Assembly (NCBI GenBank): GCA_016794345.1
Contig: JAEUKE010000115.1
Span: 1 to 64,000 of the forward strand
From: Myxococcales bacterium
GTDB taxonomy: Bacteria; Myxococcota_A; Polyangia; Polyangiales; Polyangiaceae
Length of the DNA stretch: 64,000 bases
Reading direction: 5' to 3'
In this document: positions 45,866 through 53,827 of the stretch, piece by piece
Layout: every line of letters starts with the position of its first letter
How positions within the stretch are numbered: position 1 is the stretch's first letter
Made by a program: the position numbers and the translations under genes
The notes under the pieces: model-generated
Database searches by the model: none
What the model saw: the letters and a program-made list of their open reading frames with translations, nothing else
What the model was told of the DNA's origin: nothing

Positions 45866-46789
45866 ATGCCCTACAAAAACGTCAGCCAGCCGCGCGTCGT
45901 CGCCAACGTCGAGGGCGAGATCACGGGCGGCTCGTTCCACAAGAAGCTCGGCTCGGTCGCGATGATCGGGAAGAACCCAGTGCAGATCGCGCTCGTCGGC
46001 GCGTCCGGGAGCCCGGCCAAGGTCTTCGGCCTCGGCCTCGACGACGTCAGCGACATCGCGTTGATCTCGCGCGACATGGCGGTGGTCCGGGACGGCTCCA
46101 CGCTCTGGGGCGTCGTCGACCTGGCCCACAAAGCGAAGGTCGATCAGGTCGGCACCGACTCGCGCCTGCTCGTGGGGCCACAAGGCGACACCGCGCTCAG
46201 CCTGAAGTGGGACGGCAGCGGCGAGGCGCTCACGCCCGGAAAGGCCGACGTGGCGGTACGCCCGTTTGGCCTGCGTGGCGATCATCGTGCCGCGGACGTC
46301 GGCGAGAACGAGTGTTACGCCGTGGTCGACGGCGGAGATGGAGAGTTTCGTATCCATCCCGGTTCCTCACCCGAGCAGGGCTCGATCACGAAGACGGCGT
46401 TGCCTCCGGGCTGCAAGGACCTCGACCGCGTGAGCGGCGGGCGCTTCTTGTCGGTCGTCTACTCTCGTGGGCAGTCGATGGTCTGCGCCGTGCGGCGGGC
46501 GGGCAACCGGCTCGAGCCCAAGATGCTCCGGCTCGACATCCCGCTGACCGATCTCGCGGTCTCGGAGACGTCGATCATCGCGCTCGCACGGGACGGCCGC
46601 GTGGTCATCTACGACTCGGAGGCAATCGACAAGGCGACCAGCTCGCTCATCGAGCCGAAGGCCGAGAAACACCTCGGATGCCGCGGAGAGCCCCGCGTCG
46701 TCGTGGTGGCGGGGGGCAACATCTTCGTGGGCACTTCCGGCGGGGAGGTCGTGATGGCCGCTCTCGTCCGAAAGCAGCTCATGCAGTGA
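45866..46789 (+). CDS. Beta-propeller-like protein of unknown function
   Basis: A 307-residue soluble protein without signal peptide. Repeated short strands (VAMIGKNPVQIALVGAS, DISLIS-like and IVDLAHKAKVDQVG) suggest five or six propeller blades. No enzymatic or WD40 signature found. A TACCCT hexamer ends 8 nt before the ATG. Stands alone between the DUF420 gene and the stalk-only lipoprotein. Confidence 0.6.
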   Translation: MPYKNVSQPRVVANVEGEITGGSFHKKLGSVAMIGKNPVQIALVGASGSPAKVFGLGLDDVSDIALISRDMAVVRDGSTLWGVVDLAHKAKVDQVGTDSRLLVGPQGDTALSLKWDGSGEALTPGKADVAVRPFGLRGDHRAADVGENECYAVVDGGDGEFRIHPGSSPEQGSITKTALPPGCKDLDRVSGGRFLSVVYSRGQSMVCAVRRAGNRLEPKMLRLDIPLTDLAVSETSIIALARDGRVVIYDSEAIDKATSSLIEPKAEKHLGCRGEPRVVVVAGGNIFVGTSGGEVVMAALVRKQLMQ

Positions 46790-46826
46790 GTGCGCTCACG
46801 AATCGGCGCGCGACAAAAACCATCGA

Positions 46827-46842
46827 CTAACCAAGTGGTTAG
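46827..46842. promoter_or_regulatory. TetR-type palindrome
   Basis: CTAACCA and TGGTTAG form a perfect 7-bp inverted repeat with a 2-bp spacer, similar to operators of TetR-family repressors. It lies about 60 bp upstream of the -35 element of the next gene. A second palindrome, TTGCATGCAA, follows at 46845-46854. No TetR gene lies within the window. Confidence 0.5.
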
Positions 46843-46900
46843 CGTTGCATGCAAGAGGTAAGCCCGAGTGGGACAAAAAAAGCCGGAAAGTTGCGGCCGC

Positions 46901-46929
46901 TTGGCCATGGCGTTTTGGCCTGATATGGT
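46901..46929 (+). promoter_or_regulatory. Promoter of the stalk-only lipoprotein
   Basis: TTGGCC (46901-46906) and TATGGT (46924-46929) are separated by 17 bp, the closest match to a sigma-70 promoter I saw in the window. The leader would be about 50 nt and contains GGAGGA before the ATG. Confidence 0.5.
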
Positions 46930-46987
46930 CCCCCCTGGTTACTTGGAGCACGGCTTCGGTTCGAGCCGTGGGAGGAAGACGCTCAAA

Positions 46988-47212
46988 ATGACTCGCTTTA
47001 TGAAATTGGCTGGACTGTTCACCGTGCTCACCGGGATCGCGATGTCCGTCGCGGCCTGCGGAGACGACTCGGGTTCGGGCGGCAGCGGTACGACCTCGTC
47101 GACCAGCAGCAGCACGTCTTCGTCGACCAAGGCGTCGACGTCGTCCGGTGGCACCACCACGTCGGCGACGACCGGTTCCACGACGGCGGCGACCACCGGC
47201 GCCGGCGGCTGA
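46988..47212 (+). CDS. Small stalk-only Ser/Thr/Gly-rich lipoprotein
   Basis: A 74-residue lipoprotein (lipobox VAAC, Cys24) whose whole mature part is a low-complexity Ser/Thr/Gly run; apart from one Lys (STKAS) and the CGDD after the lipobox it has no other residues of note. The same CGDD plus Ser/Thr run is the stalk of the lipoprotein at 53.1 kb. It is framed by a good promoter and the best terminator in the window, so it may be abundantly expressed. Ser/Thr density suggests O-glycosylation. An in-frame ATG at 47000 is an alternative start. Confidence 0.65.
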   Translation: MTRFMKLAGLFTVLTGIAMSVAACGDDSGSGGSGTTSSTSSSTSSSTKASTSSGGTTTSATTGSTTAATTGAGG

Positions 47213-47240
47213 TCCGAACCGGATTCTGAGGAACAGAGGC

Positions 47241-47272
47241 GGCAGGGCTCATCATGAGCCCTGCCGTTTTTT
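47241..47272 (+). terminator. Intrinsic terminator after the stalk-only lipoprotein
   Basis: GGCAGGGCTCA and TGAGCCCTGCC form a perfect 11-bp stem around a TCA loop, followed by one G and six T. This is the only complete rho-independent terminator I found in the window. Confidence 0.9.
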
Positions 47273-47287
47273 GTGCCTCCGAAGCGA

Positions 47288-47314
47288 CGCGGCGCGCGAT
47301 GCGCGCGCGCCGCG
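47288..47314. other. 11-bp CG hairpin
   Basis: CGCGGCGCGCG and CGCGCGCCGCG pair perfectly around ATGCG, 16 bp after the terminator. It may be a second 3'-end structure or a protein-binding palindrome; no T-run follows. Confidence 0.45.
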
Positions 47315-47354
47315 CGTAAACGCAGCGCGGCAATTCGCTCGGGGCCGCTCGCGG

Positions 47355-47384
47355 TTGGTGCCTGGCTGGTTGCGGATGTAGGGT
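47355..47384 (+). promoter_or_regulatory. Promoter-like pair before TauE
   Basis: TTGGTG (47355-47360) and TAGGGT (47379-47384) are 18 bp apart, with only 9 nt between the -10-like element and the ATG. A leader this short would leave almost no untranslated region. Confidence 0.35.
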
Positions 47385-47393
47385 GCTCGGCCG

Positions 47394-48161
47394 ATGCAGA
47401 CGATCACCGCGCTCGAGGCGATCCTCCTGGGCGCGGTCGGTCTGGTGGCGGGCTTCGTGAACACCGCCGCGGGAGCAGGGTCGCTCCTGTCGCTTCGCGC
47501 GCTGATGCTGGTGGGCCTCCCGGCGGATCTGGCGAACGGAACGAACCGCGTTCCGGTGCTCGCGCAATCGTTCGTCGCGGCGCACGGGTTCGCGAAGCAC
47601 CGACCCATCGTGGTCCCCGAGCTCCTCAAGGCGGCGATCCCGGCCAGCCTCGGCGCGCTCGCCGGGAGCCTGGCCGCGACCTTCACGCCCGAGAGGTTGA
47701 TGCGTTACCTCCTCATCGGCGTCTTGCTCGGGGTCGCGTTCGTCGGGCTCTGGGGGGCTTTTCGCAAGCGCGGGGCGGCCGACGCGGAGGCGAAGGCGCT
47801 CGAGCTCGGCCCCGCGACGACGGCGTGGCTGTTCCTCTCCGGGCTCTATGGCGGGTTCCTGCAGGCAGGCGTCGGTCTCATCCTCCTGTTCGCTCTCGGC
47901 TCGGTCGCCCGTCTCGGGTTGGTCCACGCCAATGCGCTCAAGGTCACCACGGTCGCGATCTTCTCGGTCGTGGCTGCGCTCGTGTTCGTCTTGCGAGGCC
48001 AGGTCGCCTGGCCACACGCGCTGGCGATGAGCGCAGGCTCCGTCCTCGGCGCACGCCTCGGCGTCGCTTACGCCGTGGGGTACGCGAAGCAGCTGCAGGT
48101 GTTCGTGGTGATCGTCGACGTGGCGGCGTGCGCGTGGCTCGTCTGGCGTGAGCTCACCTGA
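47394..48161 (+). CDS. TauE/SafE family sulfite/organosulfonate exporter-like permease
   Basis: A 255-residue membrane protein with about eight hydrophobic segments. The N-terminal GFVNTAAGAGSLLSLRALML and the half-way repeat GLYGGFLQAGVGLILLFAL are the paired family motifs. Substrates of the family include sulfite, sulfoacetate and taurine; nothing here identifies the substrate. Its stop is 4 bp from the convergent ctaA stop. Confidence 0.88.
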   Translation: MQTITALEAILLGAVGLVAGFVNTAAGAGSLLSLRALMLVGLPADLANGTNRVPVLAQSFVAAHGFAKHRPIVVPELLKAAIPASLGALAGSLAATFTPERLMRYLLIGVLLGVAFVGLWGAFRKRGAADAEAKALELGPATTAWLFLSGLYGGFLQAGVGLILLFALGSVARLGLVHANALKVTTVAIFSVVAALVFVLRGQVAWPHALAMSAGSVLGARLGVAYAVGYAKQLQVFVVIVDVAACAWLVWRELT

Positions 48162-48165
48162 GCGA

Positions 48166-49125
48166 TCAGGTCGCCGGCGCGGTCGGCTGCGCGCTCGCGG
48201 TCTTCTCGTCGTGTGAGGTCAGCGGGCTCGACAGCGCCGAGGCCGTGAGGCCCACGAGCGACAGCCAGAGGAGATCCGCGGCCAAGAGGTGCAGGAGCTG
48301 CAACGCGACCGGCGCTGCGAGGAGCAGGTTGATCACGCCGATCGAGACCTGCGCCGCCGCGCCGAGCCCGACCTGCGCGGCGAAGCGTCGGGTGGAGGCG
48401 TCCGTCGAGCGACCGAAGGTTGCAGCCACGATCAGGAGGTGGAGCGCGCCCGCGGTCGCCAGGAACGGGTGGATGACCCGGAGCTGCACGAACAGATGGG
48501 CGGACGGATCGAGATCCTGAGCGAGCCCCTCGGCCAGGTTCCTGGCTGGAAAGAGCGTGTCGCCGAGCGCGGCGATGGCGCCGGTCACGCCGACGGCGAG
48601 CATCGCGCCGAGACCCGAGAAGAGCAGGTAAGCCGCGCGGCCCGTGCGGCGCAGCGTGGGCGCGGTCTCCCGTCGTACCGCCCAGCAGACGAGCCCGATG
48701 GCGCCGACGAGGAGCGTGGTGTTCACGAGGTGGGCGCCCATCCAGAGCGCGCGGCTGTGCGACTTGTCGCCCGCGACCTTCTCGAAGAGCACGAGGCCCG
48801 CGCCGAGCGCCGCCTCGACGAGCATGAGCGCGACCGACCAGCCCGCAGCCTTCCGGGCGAGGTGGCCTACGGCGAACGCGCGCCGCACCGCGAAGAGGAG
48901 CGCGACGACCGAGAGCAACGAGAGGCCGCTCGTCACGCGGTGCGTGAGCTCGATCATCGTCGCGATCGAAGGCGCGCGGGGCAACACTTCCCCGTTGCAC
49001 ATCGGCCAGTGGCTCCCGCAACCCGCCCCGGACCCGGTCGCGCGCACGAACGCTCCCCACAGGATGACCGCGAGGGTGAAGACGAGCGTCGCGTCGGCGA
49101 GGATTCGGGCGCGCCGGAGAGCCAT
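48166..49125 (-). CDS. ctaA: Heme A synthase CtaA (COX15)
   Basis: A 319-residue membrane enzyme that oxidises heme O to heme A for aa3-type cytochrome oxidase. Eight hydrophobic segments and conserved His residues in IELTHRVTSG, WMGAHLVNT, RVIHPFLA and LLHLLAADLLW are visible, and the first loop has the Cys pair GAGCGSHWPMCNG. CATAGT, like a -10, ends 7 nt before the ATG. Divergent from the next gene with 45 bp between starts. Confidence 0.9.
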   Translation of the reverse strand: MALRRARILADATLVFTLAVILWGAFVRATGSGAGCGSHWPMCNGEVLPRAPSIATMIELTHRVTSGLSLLSVVALLFAVRRAFAVGHLARKAAGWSVALMLVEAALGAGLVLFEKVAGDKSHSRALWMGAHLVNTTLLVGAIGLVCWAVRRETAPTLRRTGRAAYLLFSGLGAMLAVGVTGAIAALGDTLFPARNLAEGLAQDLDPSAHLFVQLRVIHPFLATAGALHLLIVAATFGRSTDASTRRFAAQVGLGAAAQVSIGVINLLLAAPVALQLLHLLAADLLWLSLVGLTASALSSPLTSHDEKTASAQPTAPAT

Positions 49126-49170
49126 CGGTTGGACTATGGTTCGGCCGGGTCGAGGAGAGAAGCGAAAGAA

Positions 49171-50829
49171 ATGCGCCTATCCCCCAAGAGCGTCGAGTGG
49201 GCGCTGGCCGGTCTCGCGCTCGGCTACTTCGGCTATTTCGTCGCCGTTCAGATCCCGGACATCCCCAACACGTGGATCCTCGAGTGGGACACGCGCGCCA
49301 CCTCGCTCCCGGCGTGGCGCTACCACGACACCGGCCTGTTCCCGAACGACCTCATCGTCGACTACATGGGCGCGTTCTACGGGACGCCCGGTTGGGCGCT
49401 CCTCTTCTGGGTGGGGACCCTCTTCACCGATCCGCTCACCCTCACCAAGATCCTCCCGCTCTTCGCGCTCGCGGTCGTGGTGTGGCAGGGCGGGGCGTTC
49501 GGGTACAGGCGGTTCGGTCCGGCGGGCTTCGCGGTCTCGGTGGTGATGCTCGTCAGCACCTACTGGATCTGGTTCCGCCTCCTGGGGTTCAACTCGCGCG
49601 GCTTCGGGTTTCCGCTCCTCTGTGCGTTCGTGCGCTACGCGGACGCGAAGGCGGAGAAGCGCGTGCTCGCGACGCTCTTCATCGCCGCGCTGTCGTACCC
49701 GTCGGTCCTCCTGCTCATGGGGCCGGCCTACGGCCTCCTGCTCCTCGCCCAGCGCGCCCCGCGCGTCGCGTGGGTGCGGCTCGTCGCCGTCGGGGTGCTC
49801 TGCTTCGGCGTCATGGCGCGGCAGATGTTCTTCCCCGACCCGCGAGTCGGGCGCCCGCCGACGTACGAGCAGGCCGCGACCCTTCGCCAGATGGGGCCGG
49901 GATCCAACCAGCCGTTTTATCCGCTCGCGTCGGCGCGCGAGTTCTTGATGCCCGTGGTGGATGGCTTCTTCCAGACCGCCGGCAAGCCGGTCTGGAAGAA
50001 GGCGCAGAAGCGGCTGCAGAAGCACCCGATCGTGTACGCGTCGGTCTTCGGCGCCGCTCTTCTGCTGCTCGCGCGGCGTCGGGCGAGAAATCTCCCGCTC
50101 GTGTTCGCGGCCACGCTCGTCTCGGCGATCGTCATGTACGTCGTCATCCGCGCCGTCGCGTACCGCTTGTACCTCCCCGATCGCCCGCTCACGTTCGCCT
50201 ATCCGGTGGCGCTGGCGCTCGGCTTCCCGGTCCTCGCCTACGAGGCGTTCTCGCGCCTGACACAGAAGTGGGCGGGGAGCCTGGCCGCGGTGACGGTCGC
50301 GGGGTTCTTTCTCCTCATGCGAGGCAACGGGGTCGTCCCGCCGGAGAAGTCGATGCCCGACTACTCCGCCTGGAACACGCCGGTCCTCGGGTTCGTTCGG
50401 TCGCTCCCGAAGGACTCGCTCATCGTGGCGCTGCCCGAGCAGTCGAGCGTGATCGCGGCCTACGCGCAGCGCAGCACGCTCTTCTCGATGCACTCCAATA
50501 CGCCTTTTTTCTACCAGTTCGCGCTCGAGATGGAGGCTCGGTTCGAGGAGTTTTACCGGGCCTTTTACGGGACGAGCTGGGAGCCCTTCCGCAAGCTGCG
50601 GGACGAGCGCGGCGTCACCCACGTCGTCTACAACGAGGCCGACTTCGGTCCGCAGGCGATCCCGCGCTCGCGCTACGCCCAGCCCTGGAGCTCGCTGAAC
50701 GCGCGCCTCATCCTCGCGTCGCGACCGGACGAGAAGGTGCTCAAGAACCCGCCGCCCGAGGTCGTCGTCTACCGCGCGAACGGCGAGATCGTGGTGGACC
50801 TGCGGCGGATCCCCGCGGACGCGAAGTAG
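49171..50829 (+). CDS. Large polytopic membrane protein of unknown function
   Basis: A 552-residue protein with roughly ten hydrophobic segments and a soluble C-terminal region (about residue 410 on). The architecture, with an acidic loop between the first segments (EWDTRATSLPAWRYHDTGLFP), resembles GT-C glycosyltransferases, but the DxD-type motif is not clear. A ribosome site GAGGAGAGA precedes the ATG. The C-terminus (ERGVTHVVYNEADFG) is like a dolichyl-mannosyltransferase extracytoplasmic domain. Function uncertain. Confidence 0.65.
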   Translation: MRLSPKSVEWALAGLALGYFGYFVAVQIPDIPNTWILEWDTRATSLPAWRYHDTGLFPNDLIVDYMGAFYGTPGWALLFWVGTLFTDPLTLTKILPLFALAVVVWQGGAFGYRRFGPAGFAVSVVMLVSTYWIWFRLLGFNSRGFGFPLLCAFVRYADAKAEKRVLATLFIAALSYPSVLLLMGPAYGLLLLAQRAPRVAWVRLVAVGVLCFGVMARQMFFPDPRVGRPPTYEQAATLRQMGPGSNQPFYPLASAREFLMPVVDGFFQTAGKPVWKKAQKRLQKHPIVYASVFGAALLLLARRRARNLPLVFAATLVSAIVMYVVIRAVAYRLYLPDRPLTFAYPVALALGFPVLAYEAFSRLTQKWAGSLAAVTVAGFFLLMRGNGVVPPEKSMPDYSAWNTPVLGFVRSLPKDSLIVALPEQSSVIAAYAQRSTLFSMHSNTPFFYQFALEMEARFEEFYRAFYGTSWEPFRKLRDERGVTHVVYNEADFGPQAIPRSRYAQPWSSLNARLILASRPDEKVLKNPPPEVVVYRANGEIVVDLRRIPADAK

Positions 50830-50903
50830 CGGCTCGCGCCGCGCCTTGACTCGCTTTCTTCCGCAAGGAAACTTCCCGGGCGATGTACTAGAGTCCGCCC
50901 ACC

Positions 50904-51674
50904 GTGAGCCTCCGTGATTTGCTCGTACGCCTGCAGGCAGGCGAGGTCGGTGTCGACGAAGTCGTCGAGCACGTCGCACGACTGCCCCAGCGCGAGCTCG
51001 GCTTCGCGACGGTCGACACGCAGCGTGAGGCGCGGCAGGGCGTGCCCGAGGTGATCTTCGGGCTCGGAAAGACCCCCGCGCAGATCGTCGGCGTGGCTCG
51101 CGCGCTCGTCGAAGCCGGACAGAACGTGCTCATCACGCGCCTCGAGAAGGACGCGGCCGCCGTCGTCACCGAAGCCGTACCCGGCCTTCGCTACAGCGAG
51201 CTCGGGCGCATCGCGCGGCTCACGACGACGCCCGTTCCGCCCCGCGTGAAGGCCGGCAAGATCGCCGTGGTGACCGCCGGCACGAGCGATCTTCCCGTCG
51301 CGGAGGAGGCGGCGGAGACCCTCGACGCGCTCGGGCTCGTCGTCGACCGTCACTACGACGTGGGGGTCGCGGGTATCCACCGCATCCTTCACCGCTACGA
51401 CACGCTCCGGAAAGCGGGCGCGGTCATCGTGATCGCCGGGATGGAAGGGGCGCTGCCCAGCGTCGTCGGCGGCATGGTGCGCGTTCCTGTCATCGCGGTG
51501 CCCACGTCGACCGGGTACGGCACCGCGCTCGGCGGCTTCACCGCCCTCTTCGCGATGCTCACCTCCTGCGCGAGCGGGGTGACGGTCGTCAACATCGACA
51601 ACGGGTTTGGCGCTGCCCTGGCGGTTCATCGGATCGCCAGCTTGCGGGAGCACGCGGAAGAGGCGAGCACATGA
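50904..51674 (+). CDS. larB: Pyridinium-3,5-biscarboxylic acid mononucleotide synthase LarB
   Basis: A 256-residue enzyme that carboxylates nicotinic acid adenine dinucleotide in the synthesis of the nickel-pincer cofactor. The C-terminal PurE-like AIR-carboxylase domain includes AVVTAGTSDLPVAEEA, GMEGALPSVVGG and VPTSTGYGTALGG. A TAGAGT hexamer ends 9 nt before the GTG. Its stop overlaps larC (ATGA). Confidence 0.93.
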   Translation: MSLRDLLVRLQAGEVGVDEVVEHVARLPQRELGFATVDTQREARQGVPEVIFGLGKTPAQIVGVARALVEAGQNVLITRLEKDAAAVVTEAVPGLRYSELGRIARLTTTPVPPRVKAGKIAVVTAGTSDLPVAEEAAETLDALGLVVDRHYDVGVAGIHRILHRYDTLRKAGAVIVIAGMEGALPSVVGGMVRVPVIAVPTSTGYGTALGGFTALFAMLTSCASGVTVVNIDNGFGAALAVHRIASLREHAEEAST

Positions 51675-53107
51675 GCGACGAGCACGGGCACTCTCACGGG
51701 CACGGGCACGGCCATTCGCACGGGCACGGCCATTCTCACTCTCACGAGCACTCGCACGGGCACGAGCACGGGCACTCTCACGAGCACGGGCACTCTCACG
51801 AGCACGGGCACTCTCACGAGCACCGGCATCACGCACACGAGCACGAGCATCACGCACACGAGCACGGAGAGGGGCACGAGCACGAGCACAGCCACGAAGG
51901 CGCCCCGAAGCTGCCGCTCCTGAAGCAAGGGGAGGGGGCGGGCAAGACGGTCTTCTTCGACGCCTTCAGCGGCGTCGCGGGGGACATGACAATCTCGGCG
52001 TTGCTCGATCTCGGCGTGCCGCTCCTCGTCGTCGAGCGCGCGATCGCGGCGCTCCCCCTGGAGGGCTTCCACCTCCACCGCGGCCACGCGCACAAGAGCG
52101 CCATCGTCGCGACGAGCTTCGAGGTCCACCTCGAGGCGCCGCAGCCGCATCGGAACTTCGCGACGATCGACGCGATGCTCGAGCGCTCGCCGCTCGACGA
52201 GCCGGTCAAGGTCCTCGCGCGCGCCATCTTCCGCACGCTGGGCGAGTCGGAGGCGATGGTTCACAAGATGCCCCTCGAGGAGGTCCACTTCCACGAGGTC
52301 GGCGCGGTCGACGCCATCGTGGACATCGTGGGCGCGTCGGCGGCGCTCGTATACCTCGGGGCGGACGTCGTCTGCAGCCCGCTGCCGATGGGGCGCGGCT
52401 TCATCAAGGCCGAGCACGGCTTCTTGCCGAACCCGCCGCCCGCCGTCGTCCATTGCCTCGCGGGGGTTCCCACGTACCCGGTCGATCTGGATTTCGAGCT
52501 CGTCACGCCGACGGGCGCCGCGATCGTGAAGACGGTCGCCAAGCGATTTGCCCGCTGGCCCGCGTTTGCGCCCGAGCGCGTCGGCTACGGAGCGGGCAAA
52601 CGTGACCTGCCCGACCGGCCGAACCTGCTCCGCGTGGTGCTCGGTCAGGAAGCCGAGGGGGCGGTCGCGACCACCTCGTCGACCCACGTCGTCCTGGAGG
52701 CCAACGTGGACGACATGACGGGTGAGCTCGCGGCGCACGCGCTCGAGGTCTTGCTCGGCGCCGGCGCGCTCGACGCGTGGGCGAGCCCGGTCACGATGAA
52801 GAAGGGCCGGCCCGGCCTGGTCGTCGCGGCGCTGGCCGAAGCCGACAGGGCGGACCAGGTCGCGGCCGTCATGTTGCGCGAGACGACGAGCATCGGCGTC
52901 CGAAGGACGCCGGTGACACGGACGGAGCGCCCGCGCCGGGTGGTCACCGTGAAGACGCCGTTCGGCGACGTGCGCTGCAAGGTGAGCGAAGGCCCCTACG
53001 GTCCGCCGCAGATCAAGCCGGAATACGAAGACTGCGCGGCGCGAGCGAAGGAGAGCGGCGTCCCGCTCCGCGAGGTCGCCCTGGCCGCGCTGCGCGCGTT
53101 CTTCTGA
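51671..53107 (+). CDS. larC: Nickel-pincer cofactor cyclometallase LarC with His-rich N-terminus
   Basis: A 478-residue enzyme that inserts nickel into the pincer nucleotide. The family domain begins at FFDAFSGVAGDMTISALLDLG and includes EEVHFHEVGAVDAIVDIVG and SPLPMGRGFIKAEHG. Unlike the Lactobacillus gene, it is one uninterrupted frame without a programmed shift. The first ~77 residues are a His/Gly/Ser/Glu repeat with about 36 His, a potential nickel store. LarE, which sulfurates the cofactor, and LarA are not in the window. ATGA overlap with larB. Confidence 0.93.
   Translation: MSDEHGHSHGHGHGHSHGHGHSHSHEHSHGHEHGHSHEHGHSHEHGHSHEHRHHAHEHEHHAHEHGEGHEHEHSHEGAPKLPLLKQGEGAGKTVFFDAFSGVAGDMTISALLDLGVPLLVVERAIAALPLEGFHLHRGHAHKSAIVATSFEVHLEAPQPHRNFATIDAMLERSPLDEPVKVLARAIFRTLGESEAMVHKMPLEEVHFHEVGAVDAIVDIVGASAALVYLGADVVCSPLPMGRGFIKAEHGFLPNPPPAVVHCLAGVPTYPVDLDFELVTPTGAAIVKTVAKRFARWPAFAPERVGYGAGKRDLPDRPNLLRVVLGQEAEGAVATTSSTHVVLEANVDDMTGELAAHALEVLLGAGALDAWASPVTMKKGRPGLVVAALAEADRADQVAAVMLRETTSIGVRRTPVTRTERPRRVVTVKTPFGDVRCKVSEGPYGPPQIKPEYEDCAARAKESGVPLREVALAALRAFF
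51680..51895 (+). repeat. CAC-rich tandem coding repeat in larC
   Basis: Imperfect tandem copies of the 18-bp unit GAGCACGGGCACTCTCAC encode the His-rich N-terminus. The near-identical DNA copies suggest recent expansion and contraction by slippage or recombination. Confidence 0.8.
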
Positions 53108-53123
53108 GCGCGCGGCCTGCGGC

Positions 53124-53777
53124 TCAGAACGCGCAGCCGAACATCTCGACCGGGGCCGTCGCGGAGGCGGTCCCGCCCTGATCGTCGGCGAAGTCGACGA
53201 AGAGCTGGCCCGCCGCGCCGCACACGCCACACGGGCCCGTCGTGCCGGTGCCCGAGCCCGAGTCGGTGACCTTGGTGAAGGTGGCGGAGATCATCCCCAT
53301 GGCGGGCACCGAGCCGGTCGACGCCGGGGTGACGTCGAAGCTCCACACGAGCGTCTCCGCCATCTCGGTGAGCTCGAGCCGGGCGCCGGTGACCGTCATT
53401 GTGGTCGCGGTCCCGCCGCTGTTCGTGAACGTCGCGTCGAAGCTGCCGTTCATCGGATCGGGGCCGACGATCGGCATGCAATCCGCGAAGAGCGCGACGT
53501 CGGTGATCGTGGCCTCCACGTCGGACGGTGACGAGCCGCCTTCCCCACCCGTTCCGGTCGACGTGGACGACGAGGAGGTGGAGGACGACGTCGTCATCTT
53601 CGAGCCGGTCGTGGAGGTGGTCGAGGACCCCGTCGTGGACGTTGTGGTCATGGTCCCCCCGCCGCCCGTGCCGGCGTCGTCCCCGCAACCGAAGGGCAAC
53701 GCGGCGAGGACGAGGAGGGCCAGCGTGAGCCGGCGAGGCGTCGACGGGGCAGCGGTGCGAAGAAGCGAAGGTCTCAT
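53124..53777 (-). CDS. Lipoprotein with a Ser/Thr-rich stalk
   Basis: A 217-residue lipoprotein (lipobox PFGC, Cys31) with the CGDD start and a ~45-residue Thr/Ser run similar to the small lipoprotein at 47 kb. The remaining ~135 residues form a beta-rich domain with two close Cys near GPCGVCGAAG; no family recognised. TACGAT ends exactly 6 nt before the ATG on the minus strand. Converges with larC. Confidence 0.7.
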   Translation of the reverse strand: MRPSLLRTAAPSTPRRLTLALLVLAALPFGCGDDAGTGGGGTMTTTSTTGSSTTSTTGSKMTTSSSTSSSSTSTGTGGEGGSSPSDVEATITDVALFADCMPIVGPDPMNGSFDATFTNSGGTATTMTVTGARLELTEMAETLVWSFDVTPASTGSVPAMGMISATFTKVTDSGSGTGTTGPCGVCGAAGQLFVDFADDQGGTASATAPVEMFGCAF

Positions 53778-53827
53778 CCGGCCATCGTACTGGCAGGGCC
53801 GCCTCGGGGTCGAGCCGCCCGGGGACG

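Noticed and set aside
51680..51895. CRISPR-like tandem repeats
   Set aside because: They have no spacers and encode His-rich protein in frame.
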